Counted from the first letter of the stretch, positions 15,231 to 24,143 are shown. The stretch: DNA of 38,841 bases from Bog-793 sp963803025 (GCA_963803025.1 CAWDKZ010000025.1:1-38841); one strand, 5' to 3'. Notes: generated from the sequence alone by a model not told the origin. A program made the numbers and translations.

Positions 15231-16534
15231 GGAGGTGCACCTGACGGTACGGCACGGCGCGGTACGTGTCCGGGCACCTCGTCAAGGAGCGATCCCTCGA
15301 GGTCGGGTCCCGCCGCGGCGTCGATCCGGACCTGGCATACGGTCCCCGGTTCGCAGCATACGGGCAAGCGGATCACACCGTCGATTTCCGGCGCCTCGCG
15401 GTACGACCGGCCGATCCCAACCCGGTCGACGAGAACGTCCGTCACCGCGCCGACGAGGGCGCGCCGCCTCCGGGCTGTGATGGCGTCCTGGAGTTCGGCG
15501 CACTCCCGGAGGCGCTCGAGCGCGAGGGGCTCGGGAACGTTGTCCTTGAGTGTCGTGGCGTAGGTTCCGTCCTCCGCGGAGAAGGTGAAGAACCCAGCCC
15601 AGTCGAGGTCGGCCGCGCGCAGGAACTCCAGGAGCGCGTCATGATCGGTCTCGGTCTCGCCCGGATAACCGAGGATGAACGAGCTGCGCAGCGCCGCCTC
15701 CGGTGCCCGCGAGCGGATCTTCTCGATCCGCCCCAGGAAGGTCTCGGCGGAGCCGAAGCGGCGCATCCGGCGCAGCAGCGGGCGGGAAACGTGCTGCAGC
15801 GAGAGGTCGAAGTAGGGGACGCCGGTCGCGACGATCGCGTCGACGAGCCGGTCATCGAGCGAGGACGGGTAGAGATAGAGCAGGCGCAGGCGCAGGACGC
15901 GGGCGGCGGCGGCGGCGGCGAGGTCGATCAGCGTCCCGTTCTGGCTGAGGTCCCGGCCGTAGGATGCAAGGTCCTGAGCGACGAGCACGATCTCCGCCGC
16001 GCCGAGCGCGTCGATTTCCGCGAGAATCCCTGCCATCGGGCGCGAGCGCTGCGGGCCCCGGAACAACGGGATTGCGCAGAAGCCGCATCGGCGGTCGCAG
16101 CCGTCGGCAACCTTGACGTAGGCCCAAGGGGCGCGTGCGGGCGGACGCGGCAGGTCGAGGAAGTCAATCGAGACGGAGCGCTCACCCCGCGGGCGCCAGC
16201 TCGGTCCCCTGACGTGCACGGGAAGCCCGATGTCGACCACGGAGTCCACTTCGGGCAGCGCCGTGGCGAGGGCCGCGCCGGCCCGCGCGGCCAGACAGCC
16301 GGTCACGACGAGGCGAGCTCCTTCGCGGCGCTCCCTCGACGCGTCGAGGATGGCCTCGATCGACTCCTCACGGGCTGACACGATGAAGGCACACGTGTTG
16401 ACCACGACGAGGTCCGCGTCGCCGAGCGCGGCCGCGGGCTCGAGCCCCTCCGCAAGGAGCGACCCCGCGAGTTTGTCTGAGTCGACCTGGTTCTTCGGAC
16501 AGCCGAGCGTCTCGACAAAGAAGCGCTCCGTCAC
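15227..16534 (-). CDS. rimO: Ribosomal protein S12 methylthiotransferase RimO
   Basis: Radical-SAM methylthiotransferase of 435 residues that modifies the conserved aspartate of ribosomal protein S12. The N-terminal UPF0004 domain has FFVETLGCPKNQVDSD, a conserved NTCAF and VVTGCLAA, giving the three cysteines of the auxiliary cluster. The radical-SAM motif is CDRRCGFCAIP (Cx3Cx2C). A C-terminal TRAM-like domain closes it. LGCPKNQ-DSD is the RimO form rather than the MiaB form. GTG start at 16534; the stop overlaps pgsA. Full length. Confidence 0.95.
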   Translation of the reverse strand: MTERFFVETLGCPKNQVDSDKLAGSLLAEGLEPAAALGDADLVVVNTCAFIVSAREESIEAILDASRERREGARLVVTGCLAARAGAALATALPEVDSVVDIGLPVHVRGPSWRPRGERSVSIDFLDLPRPPARAPWAYVKVADGCDRRCGFCAIPLFRGPQRSRPMAGILAEIDALGAAEIVLVAQDLASYGRDLSQNGTLIDLAAAAAARVLRLRLLYLYPSSLDDRLVDAIVATGVPYFDLSLQHVSRPLLRRMRRFGSAETFLGRIEKIRSRAPEAALRSSFILGYPGETETDHDALLEFLRAADLDWAGFFTFSAEDGTYATTLKDNVPEPLALERLRECAELQDAITARRRRALVGAVTDVLVDRVGIGRSYREAPEIDGVIRLPVCCEPGTVCQVRIDAAAGPDLEGSLLDEVPGHVPRRAVPSGAPP

Positions 16535-16586
16535 GGCCGGAGCCTACCGTGGAGCGGTCACGGCGAACCTGGGCGGCTCGTTCCTT

Positions 16587-17246
16587 CTAGTTCATCCCTC
16601 CAAGCTCGCCATCGCGCCCTCGCTCACCGCTGTCTCCGGTCAGCTCGGCTTTGAGGCACGCGAACTCCCGGTCCGTGATCACCCCGCGGCGATGCAGCGC
16701 GGCGAGATGCTCGAGCTCGTCGGATACCGAGACCTGAACCGCCTCGGCGACGTGGGTCGTGTCACGTTGGCGGGACTCCTCGATCGTCCGGTCGATAAGC
16801 CCCTGCACGGCGGCGGGCCGCCGGACGTCGCGGAAGGGCTGCTCGCCGCGCACCCCGGCCGACTGCACCGAGAGCTGGCCTTTACCGATCATCCTCTCGG
16901 CGAGGGACTGGACGTAGCTCACGTCCTGCACGCTCGAGATCGGGATCTCCCGGCCAGAACGGCTGACGACTCCGCGCCGGTAGATGACGCGCATCGACGT
17001 GACGACGAGGTCGGTCGAGCGCCATTGCACAAGGCGGGCAAGGAAGTAGCAGACGCCGACCGCCCCAAGCCCGAGGAGTACCCAGTTGAACCACTTCGGC
17101 GCCCCGGACCAGATGACGAAGATAGCGGCGCACCCCCCGGCGGCGGCGAGCGCCACCACTGCCGGACGGACGAGCTGCCACCAGTGGGGACGGGCGTCGA
17201 GCAGGACCTCTTCGCTCTCATGAATGAGCCGCCGCGGATACGTCAC
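16587..17246 (-). CDS. PH-domain (bPH2/DUF304) membrane protein with SHOCT tail
   Basis: A 219-residue protein. A cytoplasmic start (TYPRRLIHESEEVLLDARPHWW) leads into two transmembrane helices (VVALAAAGGCAAIFVIW and WVLLGLGAVGVCYFLARLV). A bacterial PH domain follows: TDLVVTSMRVIYRRGVVSR, then EIPISSVQDVSY. The C-terminus LEHLAALHRRGVITDREFACLKAEL is a SHOCT motif. This layout is common in actinobacterial membrane proteins of unknown function. It lies 52 bp upstream of rimO on the same strand and may be co-transcribed with it. Confidence 0.88.
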   Translation of the reverse strand: MTYPRRLIHESEEVLLDARPHWWQLVRPAVVALAAAGGCAAIFVIWSGAPKWFNWVLLGLGAVGVCYFLARLVQWRSTDLVVTSMRVIYRRGVVSRSGREIPISSVQDVSYVQSLAERMIGKGQLSVQSAGVRGEQPFRDVRRPAAVQGLIDRTIEESRQRDTTHVAEAVQVSVSDELEHLAALHRRGVITDREFACLKAELTGDSGERGRDGELGGMN

Positions 17247-17296
17247 CGCTCCTCCCTCAGCGCGGGGTCACGTCGGGCCGGTTCCCTCCGGGCTGG

Positions 17297-18427
17297 TCAC
17301 CCAAGCTTCGCCGCGATGTTCCCTGCTTCGCGCAGCACCGAACCGTCTGCGCCCACCGACGAGAAGACGACTGCCGGCCGCTCTATGGCCTCGGTTGCGA
17401 GACCGAGCAGGAGCTCGCCAAACGGCAGAGGCGGGTCGATGAACAGGTGGCGCGCGAGCGAGCCCGGGATCGTGTTGACCTCGTTGGCGTAGAAGGCCCG
17501 ACCGTCGGAAAGGAAGTCGATCCGGTTCACGCCACGCGCGCCGAGCACCCGCGCGATCAGGAACGCGGCCTCGCGCAGCTCGCGTTCCAATCCGGGGTCG
17601 ATCGGCGCTGGCAGCTCGCGGGGCGCGCTGAGCATTCCTTCGCCACCGACGTATTTGTCCGCGTATTCGAGGATCTCGCCAGCGTTGCGGCGTCCGAGGG
17701 GGCGCTCGAAAGCCGACAACACGGTTTCTGGCCAGGTCCGCACCGCAACCTGCAGGTCGTAGAGATCGCCGCGGTACGGCTCGAGCACCGCGCCCTGACG
17801 CAGGTGGACATTCGTGCCGAGGCGAGCGAGTGCCGTCGGCCAGTCCCGCACAACGTCGATCCCGATCGACGAGCCCCCGAAGCGCGGTTTGACGATGTAC
17901 GGGCCAGCGAAGCTCGGCTCGGGCATCGCGGCATGCAGTGCGAGTCGTGGCAGCGTCGGCACCCCGGCGGCTGCGAGCACGCCTGTCGTCGCGAGCTTGT
18001 CCATGGCAAGCGCCGCCGAGGCGGCACTCGGTCCGCTGTAGGCGACGTGCGCGCAGTCGAGTATCCCCTGGAGCGTGCCATCTTCGCCCGGACCGCCATG
18101 GCAACAGACGATCGCGGCATCGGTCTCCAGGGTCTTGGCGTGAGCACGACGCCAGGCCGTCCGTGTGCGAAAGCCGCCATCTGGTCCCGTGACGAGATCG
18201 ACCCGTGTGCCCGCCTCGGGCGATCCGCCGACGAAGGCGCTCGCTTCCAGCGAACCCGCCACGGCGAGCCAACTGCCGGCTTTGGTCCAGTAAAGGGCGT
18301 GTACTACCACGACCGCGGCTTCGCCGGCGAGAGCCCTCGCGGCCTGCAAGCCGGTGAGGATGGAAACATCGTGTTCCGGGGACGGTCCTCCGAACAGCAC
18401 GGCGATACGCAGAGAAGATCCGGCCAT
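17297..18427 (-). CDS. ddl: D-alanine--D-alanine ligase
   Basis: ATP-grasp ligase of 376 residues joining two D-alanines for peptidoglycan. N-terminal RIAVLFGGPSPEHDVS is the classic Ddl opening. HGGPGEDGTLQG, the KPRFGGSSIG ATP-binding loop, RGVNRIDFL and NEVNTIPGSL (Mg2+ ligands) are all present. ATG 18427 is chosen because the family starts there; the longer open frame upstream is shadow. It is the third gene of a minus-strand set with the MurF-like ligase (73 bp upstream). In vancomycin-type systems related ligases make D-Ala-D-Lac. Deciding between the two needs the active-site loop compared with known ligases. Confidence 0.92.
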   Translation of the reverse strand: MAGSSLRIAVLFGGPSPEHDVSILTGLQAARALAGEAAVVVVHALYWTKAGSWLAVAGSLEASAFVGGSPEAGTRVDLVTGPDGGFRTRTAWRRAHAKTLETDAAIVCCHGGPGEDGTLQGILDCAHVAYSGPSAASAALAMDKLATTGVLAAAGVPTLPRLALHAAMPEPSFAGPYIVKPRFGGSSIGIDVVRDWPTALARLGTNVHLRQGAVLEPYRGDLYDLQVAVRTWPETVLSAFERPLGRRNAGEILEYADKYVGGEGMLSAPRELPAPIDPGLERELREAAFLIARVLGARGVNRIDFLSDGRAFYANEVNTIPGSLARHLFIDPPLPFGELLLGLATEAIERPAVVFSSVGADGSVLREAGNIAAKLG

Positions 18428-18500
18428 CGCGGCATTGTAGGCGGCCCCCCGGAACACTCGAAGACCCTTCGAGCCAGCTCCCGGCGAGGTGGAAGCTCGC

Positions 18501-20075
18501 CTACGGGTACTGATCGGGAAGATCGTTCTCGTAGAGCACGACGTCACCTGCGCGCAGCTCACGACGTACCCAGGCGACCGCCGCCGCCCGTGAATCGGCG
18601 GTGACCACTCGGAGCCCCCGGTGATCAGGTTCGGGTGGTTGCCCCGTTTGCGCCACTCCAGCCAGTAGGGCACGGCGGTTCGTCGTTCCCACGACAACGA
18701 GGTCCGTGGCGACACTTGCCGCTTCGCGGCCGAACGTCTCGTTTTCGATCCACTGTCGGGCGCCGAGTTCAACCATTCCCGGGGTGACGACGACCTTGCG
18801 CGTGCCGAGTGGGCTGTTGGCTTCCAACGCCGCTAGCGCGAGCCGCACGCCGGCCGGGTTCGCGTTGAAGGTGTCGTCGAGGACGACAACGCCCGTGGGC
18901 GAGGTGGCGGCTTGCAACCGGTGATCAACGCTCGGGAGCGAACTGAGGCGTGTGGCAATTTCGGTGACGGGTACCGCCAGAGCGAGAGCGATTCCCGCGG
19001 CGCACGCCACGTTCGTCAGGGCCAGCGGCCGGCGGTTGTCGAGGGTGAAACCGCCAACGGGCAAGCCGGCCAGGTAAAACTCTGCCCCGCCGGTGCTGGG
19101 GATCACCGCGACGTCGCCGCGCCGATCCATGGCCGAACAGCGGATGACGCGTTGGCCGGCTGCCGCGAGATCATCAGCGAGCTGGGCGAGACGCTCATCG
19201 TCGACGTTGAGGACGGCGGCTTGCGCGCCCGAAAGGATCTCGCTTTTCGCCGCGAGCGTGCGGTCGAGTGACCGGAAGCGCTCGAGGTGGACGGGTCCGA
19301 TCGCGGTGATTGCCGCGACACGGGGCGCCAGCCACGACACCAGCGCGGCGATCTCACCGGGCCCGTACGCACCCATCTCGGCCACGAAGACTTCCGTCCC
19401 AGCGACGAGGGTCTCGTTCACCGCGCGCGCGAGTCCAGCCCGGTTGTTGAAGCTGCGTGGACTCGCAACCACGCGGTAGGTACCCGAAAGCAGATGGGTC
19501 ACGTAGCTCTTTGTCGAGGTCTTACCATACGAGCCAGTGATCCCGACGACGATCGGATCGACCCGGTCCAGCTTTTCGGCCGCTCGCTGCAAGTAGCGGC
19601 GCGCGACCACGCACTCGAGCGGCCGATCGACCATCAGTGCGATCTCGAGGACGATTGGCACGCCAACGGCCCCGACAGCGAGCACCGTCGCCGCGAGCCG
19701 GAGACCACCGAGCGCGGCGGCTGCTCCGACCGCTGTCCCGTACTCCACGGCGACAATTGTCACGATCGTTGCCAGCCGCCGAGTCCATCGGAGGCGTTTA
19801 GTGCGACCACGCAGTGCGAGACCGATCGGTCCCGCGCCAACAATGATCGCCCCGAGGATCCCAATTCCGACCACAAAACCCTCGGCGACCACCGACCCGA
19901 CCGCGCACAGGATCGCGAGGAGGTGGAGCGGATCACGGCCCCACCAACGTCGCGTGAACCGGAGCAACGATCCCGACAGGTAGTGCTCAAGTTGCGCGAC
20001 CCGCAACCAGCGCACGCTTGCCAACGCCGCCCCCGCGCTCGAGATTGCGATCGTCGCGACGAGAAGTGCGGTCAC
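18501..20075 (-). CDS. Membrane-anchored MurF-like Mur ligase
   Basis: A 524-residue protein whose first 150 residues form about five hydrophobic segments (ALLVATIAISSAGAALAS; LLAILCAVGSVVAEGFVVG; a long stretch at 103-150) instead of the soluble UDP-MurNAc-binding domain of normal MurF. The Mur ligase core follows: P-loop GITGSYGKTSTK (178-189), the FNNRAGLARAVNE block, VAEMGAYGPGEI, a conserved HLERF, and the C-terminal LDDTFNANPAGV. ATP-dependent amide-bond formation is expected at the inner face of the membrane. GTG 20075 overlaps the hydrolase stop (GTGA). The acceptor could be a lipid-linked or otherwise unusual precursor (inference). It is followed by ddl, which fits delivery of a D-Ala-D-Ala dipeptide. 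Confidence 0.85.
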   Translation of the reverse strand: MTALLVATIAISSAGAALASVRWLRVAQLEHYLSGSLLRFTRRWWGRDPLHLLAILCAVGSVVAEGFVVGIGILGAIIVGAGPIGLALRGRTKRLRWTRRLATIVTIVAVEYGTAVGAAAALGGLRLAATVLAVGAVGVPIVLEIALMVDRPLECVVARRYLQRAAEKLDRVDPIVVGITGSYGKTSTKSYVTHLLSGTYRVVASPRSFNNRAGLARAVNETLVAGTEVFVAEMGAYGPGEIAALVSWLAPRVAAITAIGPVHLERFRSLDRTLAAKSEILSGAQAAVLNVDDERLAQLADDLAAAGQRVIRCSAMDRRGDVAVIPSTGGAEFYLAGLPVGGFTLDNRRPLALTNVACAAGIALALAVPVTEIATRLSSLPSVDHRLQAATSPTGVVVLDDTFNANPAGVRLALAALEANSPLGTRKVVVTPGMVELGARQWIENETFGREAASVATDLVVVGTTNRRALLAGVAQTGQPPEPDHRGLRVVTADSRAAAVAWVRRELRAGDVVLYENDLPDQYP

Positions 20076-20818
20076 GGCCGGTGGAGGACAAGCGCGGCAC
20101 GTAAGGCCGCGGGCGCCGCGGTCGGCACGAAGTGGTCGACACCCGGAAGCACCGTCAGCCGGCCGACGGTGAGGGCAGGCAGCGCCTCTCGGGCGACCTC
20201 GACCGGCACGGCCGTGTCCCGTTCTCCCCAGACGAGCTCGACGGGACAGCTGAGACGCGCCAGCGTCGACCGATAATCCTCGGCGAGAACACGCACGAGC
20301 ACAGCCCGCATGATGCCGCGCGCCTCTCGATAATCCTGTGATCCGTGGCGCTCCCGCGCTCTTTCCAGACGATCTGGACCGACAAAGCGCGTTCGGGCAA
20401 CGGTGCGCACGATCTGGTAGCGAATGTGCGGGTGGCGCCGTCGGCCGACCCGCACGAGTGGTACCCCCGTCAAGACGAGTGCTGCCGAACGGTCCTCTGC
20501 AAGCGCGGCGAGCTCCACGGCGACACGGCCTCCGAACGAATGACCGACGATGACAACCCGACTGCCCATCTCGTCGAGCAACGGTCGGATGAAGGCCGCG
20601 TAGTCCTTGGCGCTCCACGGTGCGTCCGGTGCGGGGGACGCACCAAAGCCAGGGAGGTCGACCGCGATGGCGTCGATCGGGCCCTCCTCTTCGGTGTCGC
20701 CGAGAACCTCAGCGAAATCTGCGTGTGAACGTGCCCAGCCATGCAGCGCGAGTACCCAGGGCGTCGATGTTCCGAACGTCTCGCCGAACACCTGGCCGCC
20801 GACGTACGCGCTCAGCAT
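20072..20818 (-). CDS. Alpha/beta-fold hydrolase
   Basis: A 248-residue hydrolase: VLALHGWARSHADF (oxyanion region), DLPGFGASPAP, the nucleophile elbow GHSFGGRV (Ser), LVWGERDTAVP (Asp region) and VDHFVPTAAP (catalytic His). The triad is complete. ATG 20818 is chosen because MLSAYVGGQVFGE begins the fold; the longer frame upstream has no support. Its stop overlaps the start of the MurF-like gene, so the two are coupled. An esterase or amidase acting on a cell-wall or lipid intermediate would fit, but the substrate is unknown. Confidence 0.87.
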   Translation of the reverse strand: MLSAYVGGQVFGETFGTSTPWVLALHGWARSHADFAEVLGDTEEEGPIDAIAVDLPGFGASPAPDAPWSAKDYAAFIRPLLDEMGSRVVIVGHSFGGRVAVELAALAEDRSAALVLTGVPLVRVGRRRHPHIRYQIVRTVARTRFVGPDRLERARERHGSQDYREARGIMRAVLVRVLAEDYRSTLARLSCPVELVWGERDTAVPVEVAREALPALTVGRLTVLPGVDHFVPTAAPAALRAALVLHRP

Positions 20819-21050
20819 CCCTGTCGACGATAATGGCTGCCGGACGACCGCTCTGTGTTTGTATCGGGTCTTCGAACGTGCGCGGCCACGCAACCGAGCC
20901 GGATCGGAGGGATGACTCCGCGCACGCGCCTACATCGCGCTCCTCAGGGTTCGCGATCGTTAACACGAAGATGGCGCGCGACAACTTCGAGGTCGTCGAT
21001 GTCCTGCCGTCGCAGAACGTGTTGCACAACGAACCCAGTCGATCTGGTGA

Positions 21051-21587
21051 TCAATACTCGGGCAACCATGCAGGCGCCTCACGGTCCCGGTCGGAGATCC
21101 TCGTGACAGGAAGTGGCCAGTTAATCCGAAGAGTCGGATCCCGCCATAGGAGGGAACGGGCGCTGTCTGCGACAAAGGGAGCGCTGATGACGTAGATCAG
21201 TTCAGCATGATCCTCAAGCGTCTGATAGCCGTGCGCGAGGCCACGCGGTACGTGAAGCACGGCAGGATCTCTTTGAGAAAGCTCGATGCCAGCCCACTTA
21301 CCGTAAGTAGGAGAATCGCGGCGGAGATCGACGATCACGTCGTACACGCTGCCAGAAGTGCACCAGAGGGTCTTTGCCTCTTCATCAGGTGGGACTTGGT
21401 AGTGAAGTCCGCGCACGGTGCCGCGTTCGGCGTTGCACGCTGCCGATATCTGCGCGACTTGAGTCTCGAGTCCCAGCGCCTCCATCTCAGCGAGATCCAC
21501 GATTCGCTGGAAACTCCCTCGGCTGTCCAGCTGAAGGTCCGACCTCAGAACCAGGGCCCCGGGAATTGGAAGACGTTCTACCTTCAC
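21051..21587 (-). CDS. RmlC-type dTDP-4-dehydrorhamnose 3,5-epimerase family protein
   Basis: A 178-residue cupin epimerase: a conserved GSFQRI opening, QISAACNAERGTVRGLHYQ (catalytic His), KTLWCTSGSVYDVIVDLR, VPRGLAHGYQTLEDHAELIY. GTG 21587 overlaps the stop of a truncated C-methyltransferase (GTGA), and GAGGTGG precedes it. The RmlC fold serves dTDP-4-keto-6-deoxy sugars, but related epimerases also act on CDP-3,6-dideoxy sugars, as in ascarylose synthesis. Since only CDP-sugar genes surround it, a CDP-linked substrate is worth considering. No rmlA, rmlB or rmlD is in the window. Confidence 0.88.
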   Translation of the reverse strand: MKVERLPIPGALVLRSDLQLDSRGSFQRIVDLAEMEALGLETQVAQISAACNAERGTVRGLHYQVPPDEEAKTLWCTSGSVYDVIVDLRRDSPTYGKWAGIELSQRDPAVLHVPRGLAHGYQTLEDHAELIYVISAPFVADSARSLLWRDPTLRINWPLPVTRISDRDREAPAWLPEY

Positions 21588-21850
21588 CCAACCACCTCGG
21601 TCATCGTAGGCACGGCCGTCCAGCATCGCGCACATGGCGTAATGCGCCGCACCAGCGGTCCGATCTCGGGCGCAATGTTTCTCGGCAAGGTCAAAACCTC
21701 GAACGGATCCGAATCCGCGAGCCTAAATGGCGCCACGATGGGAGTGCGGCTCCCCAGGAGGAACTTCCCCTGCTTCTCGGTGCAGCCAGTGGCGACGACA
21801 ACGATATCTGGGGCCGAAGCTCCTGCCGCAACTGCACCAAGCGGCCATGA
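21584..21850 (-). pseudogene. C-terminal remnant of a sugar C-methyltransferase
   Basis: The minus frame ending at 21584 reads PDIVVVATG, then KQGKFLLGSRTPIVAP, FEVLTLPRNIAPEI and AVPTMTEVVG. This matches the C-terminal domain of NDP-hexose C-methyltransferases (typical pattern: HKQGRYLPG-x-IPI, then PDYVLILPWN-x2-EI). The native stop is kept and overlaps the RmlC-type start (GTGA). The zinc-binding and SAM-binding parts are missing: upstream of about 21850 the sequence becomes a fragment of an IS30-like transposase. So the gene has lost its 5' two-thirds. Confidence 0.6.
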
Positions 21851-21878
21851 ACTGTTCGACGAGGCTGAGCGACCGGCT

Positions 21879-22049
21879 CTAGCGTGTGCGCTCACGGGGC
21901 CGCGCGCCACCCGTGGTCAGCTGCACCGCCCTGATGGCACTCCGATATCGACCGAACGAAGCCGCGATGGCGAGCACCGAAACGCCCGAGGCGATCCGGT
22001 CCCAGATCTCGGCTCGCGCAGCTCCCGTGAATCGTCTGAGGTTCCTCAT
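21879..22049 (-). pseudogene. IS30-type transposase N-terminal fragment
   Basis: From ATG 22049 (GGAGG 5 bases upstream) the minus strand reads MRNLRRFTGAARAEIWDRIA, then GVSVLAIAASFGRYRSAIRA, then TGGARPRERTR and a TAG stop. After the stop the same frame gives SRSLSLVE. This is the layout of actinobacterial IS30-family transposases: an HTH block, GG-x-RP, then S-x-x-LSL-x-E. Only the first 60 or so residues remain. It is a relic whose 3' part is gone, abutting the truncated C-methyltransferase. Confidence 0.55.
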
Positions 22050-22325
22050 TGCACCTCCGCTTCGCTGTCAGCATTCGCTGCTCAACAAGTTGATGCAATG
22101 ACCGGCTGAATCAAAGGATGGCGCGGGACAAAAGTGATACCGAGCGTGCTCCTTCGTCTGCTGGATCTCCGGTGCGAGATCCTCGGAGAGCACCGACGGC
22201 GCGACGCCGGAGACGCCACCACGCGAGCCGCATAGCATTGGATCCGTGTCAGCGCCTCAAACCATTCACACTTCGTGTGACACAGCAGCCTGCAAACCCG
22301 TGCAAGGTCTTCGACAGGAGACTCC
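22050..22325. other. Intergenic, no gene seen
   Basis: No coding frame is convincing. A small perfect hairpin (TCACAC-TTC-GTGTGA) lies just 5' of the glycosyltransferase leader. The promoter of the plus-strand glycosyltransferase must lie here. I found no other IS30 end sequence. Confidence 0.4.
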
Positions 22326-23180
22326 ATGACCGCTGCCTACCTCATCATCGCTCATCGGGATCCCCCCATGTTTCACCGGCTCGTAGCCGCACTGCCCGCG
22401 GACGCCGCTGTGTATGCCCATATCAACGCACAAGTCAATGAGGAACCCTTCAAGGTCGGTTGTCCGTCCGTGACCTTCCTTGCTGAACGGTTGACGCCGG
22501 ACTGGTACTCGTGGGCCATGGTCGAGGTAACTGCCCGCTTGCTCGAGCTCGCGCTCGCCGACGCGAGCGTCACAAGATGCACCCTGCTCAGTGGGCAGTG
22601 CTACCCCATTCTCACCCCGAGTGCGCTCGCGACATGGCAAGCAGAACCAGTGGACCACCTCGAGATCGTGTCCGCACCGAACCCCGCGTGGGGCAAGCAC
22701 GCGTGGCGTTTCGAGCGTCGATGGAGCGGGTCTGGATATCGTGATTCTCACCCACTATTTGTGCACGCTTCCATCGAACTGAACCGCCGGTTCGGACGAC
22801 GCATTGACCCGTCAATCGCGCTCAACGGGAGGGGTCTTTATGCGGGATCTGGATGGTGGTCATTCACACGCCCAACTGCGGAGCGCGCGGTGTACATCGC
22901 CCGCCACGACGACGCTCTGACGGGATACTTCTCTCACGTCTTCTGTCCTGACGAAGCGTTCTGGCACACCGTTGTCGCGAGCTTCCTCGATGTCGCGGCA
23001 CTCGGCTGTAGACCCACTTACTTCAAATTGGAGGAAGGGGCTCATCCCGCCCCGCTCACGTCCGTCGACCTCATCCGTGAGGCCCATGCGGGGCATTTCG
23101 CCTTCGCAAGGAAATTCGACAGCGCGCAGCCCGAACTCCTCGATCTCGTCGATCGGCTGAGGCAAGAGCAACCGTCCTAA
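22326..23180 (+). CDS. GT14-like beta-1,6-N-acetylglucosaminyltransferase family protein
   Basis: A 284-residue core-2/I-branching-type glycosyltransferase. It opens TAAYLIIAHRDPPMFHRLVAAL, and VYAHINAQ is the usual I-H-x-D region with Asn at the last position. It then has TLLSGQCYPIL (LLSG-x-YPI motif), GSGWWSFTR and FCPDEAFWHTVV (the PDE acid motif). There is no signal peptide or membrane helix, so it is probably a cytoplasmic transferase acting on a lipid-linked glycan. ATG 22326 is preceded by AGGAG. It lies between the RmlC-type gene and rfbF, so it probably works on the same polysaccharide. Confidence 0.82.
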   Translation: MTAAYLIIAHRDPPMFHRLVAALPADAAVYAHINAQVNEEPFKVGCPSVTFLAERLTPDWYSWAMVEVTARLLELALADASVTRCTLLSGQCYPILTPSALATWQAEPVDHLEIVSAPNPAWGKHAWRFERRWSGSGYRDSHPLFVHASIELNRRFGRRIDPSIALNGRGLYAGSGWWSFTRPTAERAVYIARHDDALTGYFSHVFCPDEAFWHTVVASFLDVAALGCRPTYFKLEEGAHPAPLTSVDLIREAHAGHFAFARKFDSAQPELLDLVDRLRQEQPS

Positions 23181-23375
23181 GCACGGGCCATGGCGAGGCG
23201 ACGGCGCAGGCGACCCGGCCGTGGCCAGAGGATCTGTCCAGCCCACCGGGACCGTACCGGCGGCCGACACCTCATCGCCCCCTGGTGGAGCGGCTGACAG
23301 AATGCTGCCAGCCCTTCGACAACTACGGTTGAGGCGCCGGACTTCAGTCAAGATAGCAAGAAAGAACGTGAAACG

Positions 23376-24143
23376 ATGAAAGTTGTGATACTTGCCGGTG
23401 GAATGGGAACACGGCTGTCCGAGGAAACATCGGTCCGGCCCAAACCGATGGTCGAAATCGGTGGCAGACCGATTCTCTGGCACATTATGAAAATGTACGC
23501 CGCGCATGGTTTCTGCGACTTCATCATTTGCTGCGGGTACAAGGGCTACGTCATCAAGGAATACTTCGCCAATTACATGCTCCATGATGCGGACGTCACG
23601 TTCAACCTAAAGACTGGCGAGGCTGAGATTCACCATCGGGTGGTCGAACCTTGGACGGTCACGCTCGTCGACACCGGCGAATCGACCCAGACCGGTGGCC
23701 GAATCAAGCGCGTATCGCAGTACCTAGACGACGAGGACTTCGCGATGACGTACGGCGACGCCGTCAGTGACATCGACCTCACTGCCCTCGTCGCTTTCCA
23801 TCATCAGCGAGGTACCAAGGCGACCGTCACCGCCGTGCATCCTCCAGCACGCTTTGGCGCGATTGAGAGTGATGGCACGAAGGTAACGCGCTTCAAGGAG
23901 AAGCCTATTGGGGGTGACGCATGGATTAATGGTGGCTTCTTTGTGCTTACGCCTGCGGTGCTCGACTACATCGACGGGGACACTTCCACTTGGGAGAACG
24001 AGCCGCTGGAGCACCTAAGCCAGGAGGGCGAACTAGCCGCCTATCACCACGACGGATTCTGGCATGCCATGGACACAGTCCGCGACCGTTCTTCGCTTGA
24101 AGGCTACTGGTCCTCGGGGCGCGCTCCCTGGAAGTCTTGGTGA
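23376..24143 (+). CDS. rfbF: Glucose-1-phosphate cytidylyltransferase
   Basis: A 255-residue nucleotidyltransferase making CDP-glucose from CTP and glucose-1-phosphate. The signature LAGGMGTRLSEET, then RPKPMVEIGGRPILWHIMK, distinguishes it from RmlA. A conserved YGDAVSDID and FKEKP follow, and WINGGFFVL ends the core. Full length. ATG 23376; the leader has only a weak purine stretch (AAGAAAGAA). The stop overlaps the rfbG start (TGATG). It is the first step of CDP-6-deoxyhexose synthesis. Confidence 0.95.
   Translation: MKVVILAGGMGTRLSEETSVRPKPMVEIGGRPILWHIMKMYAAHGFCDFIICCGYKGYVIKEYFANYMLHDADVTFNLKTGEAEIHHRVVEPWTVTLVDTGESTQTGGRIKRVSQYLDDEDFAMTYGDAVSDIDLTALVAFHHQRGTKATVTAVHPPARFGAIESDGTKVTRFKEKPIGGDAWINGGFFVLTPAVLDYIDGDTSTWENEPLEHLSQEGELAAYHHDGFWHAMDTVRDRSSLEGYWSSGRAPWKSW

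Noticed and set aside
15266..16378. 370-codon plus-strand frame opposite rimO
   Set aside because: Antisense to an unmistakable RimO; no domain, no ribosome site.
18428..18772. Longer start for D-Ala-D-Ala ligase (frame opens at 18772)
   Set aside because: The extra residues show no similarity to Ddl and overlap the end of the MurF-like gene; the family motif begins at ATG 18427.
21051..21587. Calling this gene part of a dTDP-rhamnose operon
   Set aside because: No rmlA, rmlB or rmlD is nearby; all other sugar genes here are CDP-linked, so only the family name is given.
22266..22280. Hairpin TCACAC-TTC-GTGTGA before the glycosyltransferase as an operator or terminator
   Set aside because: Only a 6-bp stem with no T-run and no neighbouring regulator; could be chance.
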